Shown: in pieces, positions 55,376 to 56,318 of the stretch
Numbering within the stretch: the first letter of the stretch is position 1
How the letters are laid out: every line of letters starts with the position of its first letter
Assembly (NCBI GenBank): GCA_934525595.1
Contig: CAKSZJ010000021.1
Location: forward strand, 1-56,318
Reading direction: 5' to 3'
Source of the DNA: an uncultured Chiayiivirga sp.
GTDB taxonomy: Bacteria; Pseudomonadota; Gammaproteobacteria; Xanthomonadales; Xanthomonadaceae
Length of the DNA stretch: 56,318 bases
Translations under genes and position numbers: made by a program
Notes under the pieces: generated by a model
Seen by the model: the letters and a program-made list of their open reading frames with translations, nothing else
The model's database searches: none
What the model was told of the DNA's origin: nothing

Positions 55376-55690
55376 CGCCATTCCTCTGAAGCCCGGACGC
55401 CGATGATACGGCCCCTGCATCAAGCCAGTTGTCGCCTCACGGGGCTTCGAGCGGCATGCCGTGAGCCTGCGAACAGCCGCAGGCATGCACGCCGGCGGGC
55501 CGGAATGATGGCTCGGGCCAAACCCACCGCAAAGCCGAATACACGAATGCAACCGCTCCCGCCTTGCCGGAGTTGAAGCAAAAAGCGTCAGCAGGATGAA
55601 AAACAGAGAATCAAACGCCGTGAAGCTACCGCTTCACAAAGCCCTGCCGCCAGGGGTTGACAGGGGAGTCCATACATGAATTGTTTGCGC
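55376..55690. other. Intergenic region between xthA and brnA
   Basis: About 315 bp without a gene. It includes the xthA upstream region and the 3' flank of brnTA. Perfect small stems TGAAGC-TACC-GCTTCA (55621-55636) and CCCTG-CCGC-CAGGG (55642-55655) lie 35-70 bp past the brnA stop and could end brnTA transcription. A single TTGACA (55657-55662) has no good partner hexamer. Confidence 0.5.
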
Positions 55691-55900
55691 CTACTTCCAT
55701 GACAGATTGAGCGTGCGCTGTTCTGCTGCACAGTCACGCAAATAGAGATTGATCAAACTTTGGTAGGGGATGCCAACCGTCTCAGAAATCGACTTGAAGT
55801 AGTCGATAGCGTCACCGTCCAGACGGATGGTGATTTGCTTCTTGAGTTGAGAGGCATAGGGGTTCTTCTTGGCCTTGGAGAAATCGTATTCCTTGCGCAT
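55691..55900 (-). CDS. brnA: BrnA-family antitoxin
   Basis: A 69-residue ribbon-helix-helix antitoxin that neutralises BrnT and represses its own operon. The BrnA signature is clear: EYDFSKAKKNPYASQLKKQI at the N-terminus, TIRLDGDAIDYFKSISETVG and IPYQSLINLYLRDCA. It starts 10 bp after the brnT stop. The gene has lower GC than its neighbours upstream, consistent with acquisition by transfer. Confidence 0.94.
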   Translation of the reverse strand: MRKEYDFSKAKKNPYASQLKKQITIRLDGDAIDYFKSISETVGIPYQSLINLYLRDCAAEQRTLNLSWK

Positions 55901-55910
55901 GCTGCACCTG

Positions 55911-56189
55911 TCAGTACTGACGAGATTCTGGTTTGGCCGCCTTTCTGGCGGAGATGATACGGATGGAGTTGTTTTGTTCGCGATAGCAATGGCATACCAC
56001 GAGCAATCTCAGGTGAAGGCTGAGACCGAGGAGAATGAACCTATCCTCATCTTCCGAATGATCCGGGTCAGGGATGATCTTTGCTTGTTCATCTGCGAAG
56101 GCTGACTTGGCCTCGGCGAAGTCGATGCCATGCTTCTTGAGGTTCGCGGCGGCTTTGGCTGGATCCCACTCGAAGTGAAGTTCGCTCAT
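55911..56189 (-). CDS. brnT: BrnT-family ribonuclease toxin
   Basis: A 92-residue toxin of the BrnTA type II module; known members are RNases with a RelE-like fold that stop translation. Landmarks are FEWDPAKAAANLKKHGIDFA, DPDHSEDEDRFILLGLS, LLVVCHCYRE and NSIRIISARKA. Toxin-first gene order fits the family. The ATG at 56189 was chosen for the canonical N-terminus; an in-frame start at 56312 adds 41 unrelated residues. There is no visible ribosome-binding site, and the predicted promoter puts transcription onset almost at the ATG. Confidence 0.93.
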   Translation of the reverse strand: MSELHFEWDPAKAAANLKKHGIDFAEAKSAFADEQAKIIPDPDHSEDEDRFILLGLSLHLRLLVVCHCYREQNNSIRIISARKAAKPESRQY

Positions 56190-56195
56190 GCGGCC

Positions 56196-56224
56196 ATCAT
56201 AACTACGATGTAGTGCGCGCGCAA
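56196..56224 (-). promoter_or_regulatory. Predicted brnTA promoter
   Basis: On the minus strand TTGCGC (56224-56219) and TATGAT (56201-56196) are separated by exactly 17 bp. Transcription would begin near 56189, the A of the brnT start codon, implying a leaderless or very short-leader mRNA. Confidence 0.6.
56202..56214. promoter_or_regulatory. Candidate BrnA operator
   Basis: ACTAC-GAT-GTAGT is a perfect inverted repeat lying wholly between the -35 and -10 hexamers. A ribbon-helix-helix dimer bound here would block RNA polymerase, consistent with known BrnA autorepression. Confidence 0.55.
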
Positions 56225-56318
56225 CTGGTCGATTGTGGGCGCTAACGAATGAAAGGGACTTCCCCGTCCCGAGTGTGCCGCGCGTTGGCGGGTTTCGGCA
56301 ACCAGGTGCCACGATGGG
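56225..56318. other. Right window edge, no feature recognised
   Basis: Short GC-rich end of the window upstream of brnT. No gene, repeat or RNA is recognised in these bases. Confidence 0.5.

Noticed and set aside
55657..55662. TTGACA as a promoter -35 box
   Set aside because: No acceptable -10 hexamer at 16-18 bp spacing and no gene downstream on that strand.

Overview
The window is a stretch of strongly GC-rich chromosome from a gammaproteobacterium, most likely of the Lysobacterales (Xanthomonadales). The clues are the divergent rluC/rne pair, the tyrS - M23 peptidase - anmK order, the trpBA operon facing a LysR regulator, the hppD-hmgA-fah-maiA tyrosine operon, a GacA-type regulator, an aa3 cytochrome oxidase operon with surf1/ctaA/ctaB, and GTAG-headed REP-like palindromes of the Stenotrophomonas type. 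Genus and species cannot be fixed from the sequence alone. No rRNA, tRNA, CRISPR array or intact insertion sequence was seen.

Layout. 1-3615: tyrosine/homogentisate catabolism (hppD cut by the window edge, hmgA, fah, maiA). 3661-6826: type IV pilus ATPase pilU, an envelope pair (DUF4398-like lipoprotein + OmpA-like coiled-coil protein) and a small DUF465/YdcH protein. 6872-13199: nucleoside hydrolase, gacA-like regulator, rne with a structured 5' leader, rluC. 13396-20601: a five-gene operon, mostly translationally coupled: PspA/IM30, classic AAA+ ATPase, membrane coiled-coil protein, periplasmic-binding/OmpA fusion, AsmA-like protein. This is the best candidate for an under-described system: an ESCRT-III-like polymer encoded beside a Vps4-like ATPase and envelope-spanning partners. 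20672-25320: cystathionine beta-synthase, an Uma2-like remnant, trpA, trpB and a TrpI-like LysR regulator with a palindromic site between the divergent genes.

25554-38191 is an accessory surface/secretion region: an S8 protease with C-terminal PPC and repeat domains; an RCC1-type repeat protein built from fourteen 120-bp tandem repeats; an internally deleted delta-60 repeat protein that shares a nearly identical 760-bp C-terminal block with it; and a 1,384-residue hybrid two-component sensor with an AraC output domain. 38377-47467: a BASS transporter, then the cytochrome c oxidase structural and assembly genes in two groups (ctaC-ctaD-small gene-ctaG-ctaE, and surf1-SCO-like-ctaA-ctaB). 47609-55375: a lipoprotein, tyrS, and genes for peptidoglycan turnover (M23 endopeptidase, anmK, ampG), a ribbon-helix-helix protein, and xthA. 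The right end (55691-56224) is a less GC-rich brnTA toxin-antitoxin module with a recognisable promoter and a palindrome inside its spacer.

Functions, domain names and family assignments come from reading the translated sequence against remembered families. No database search was run.
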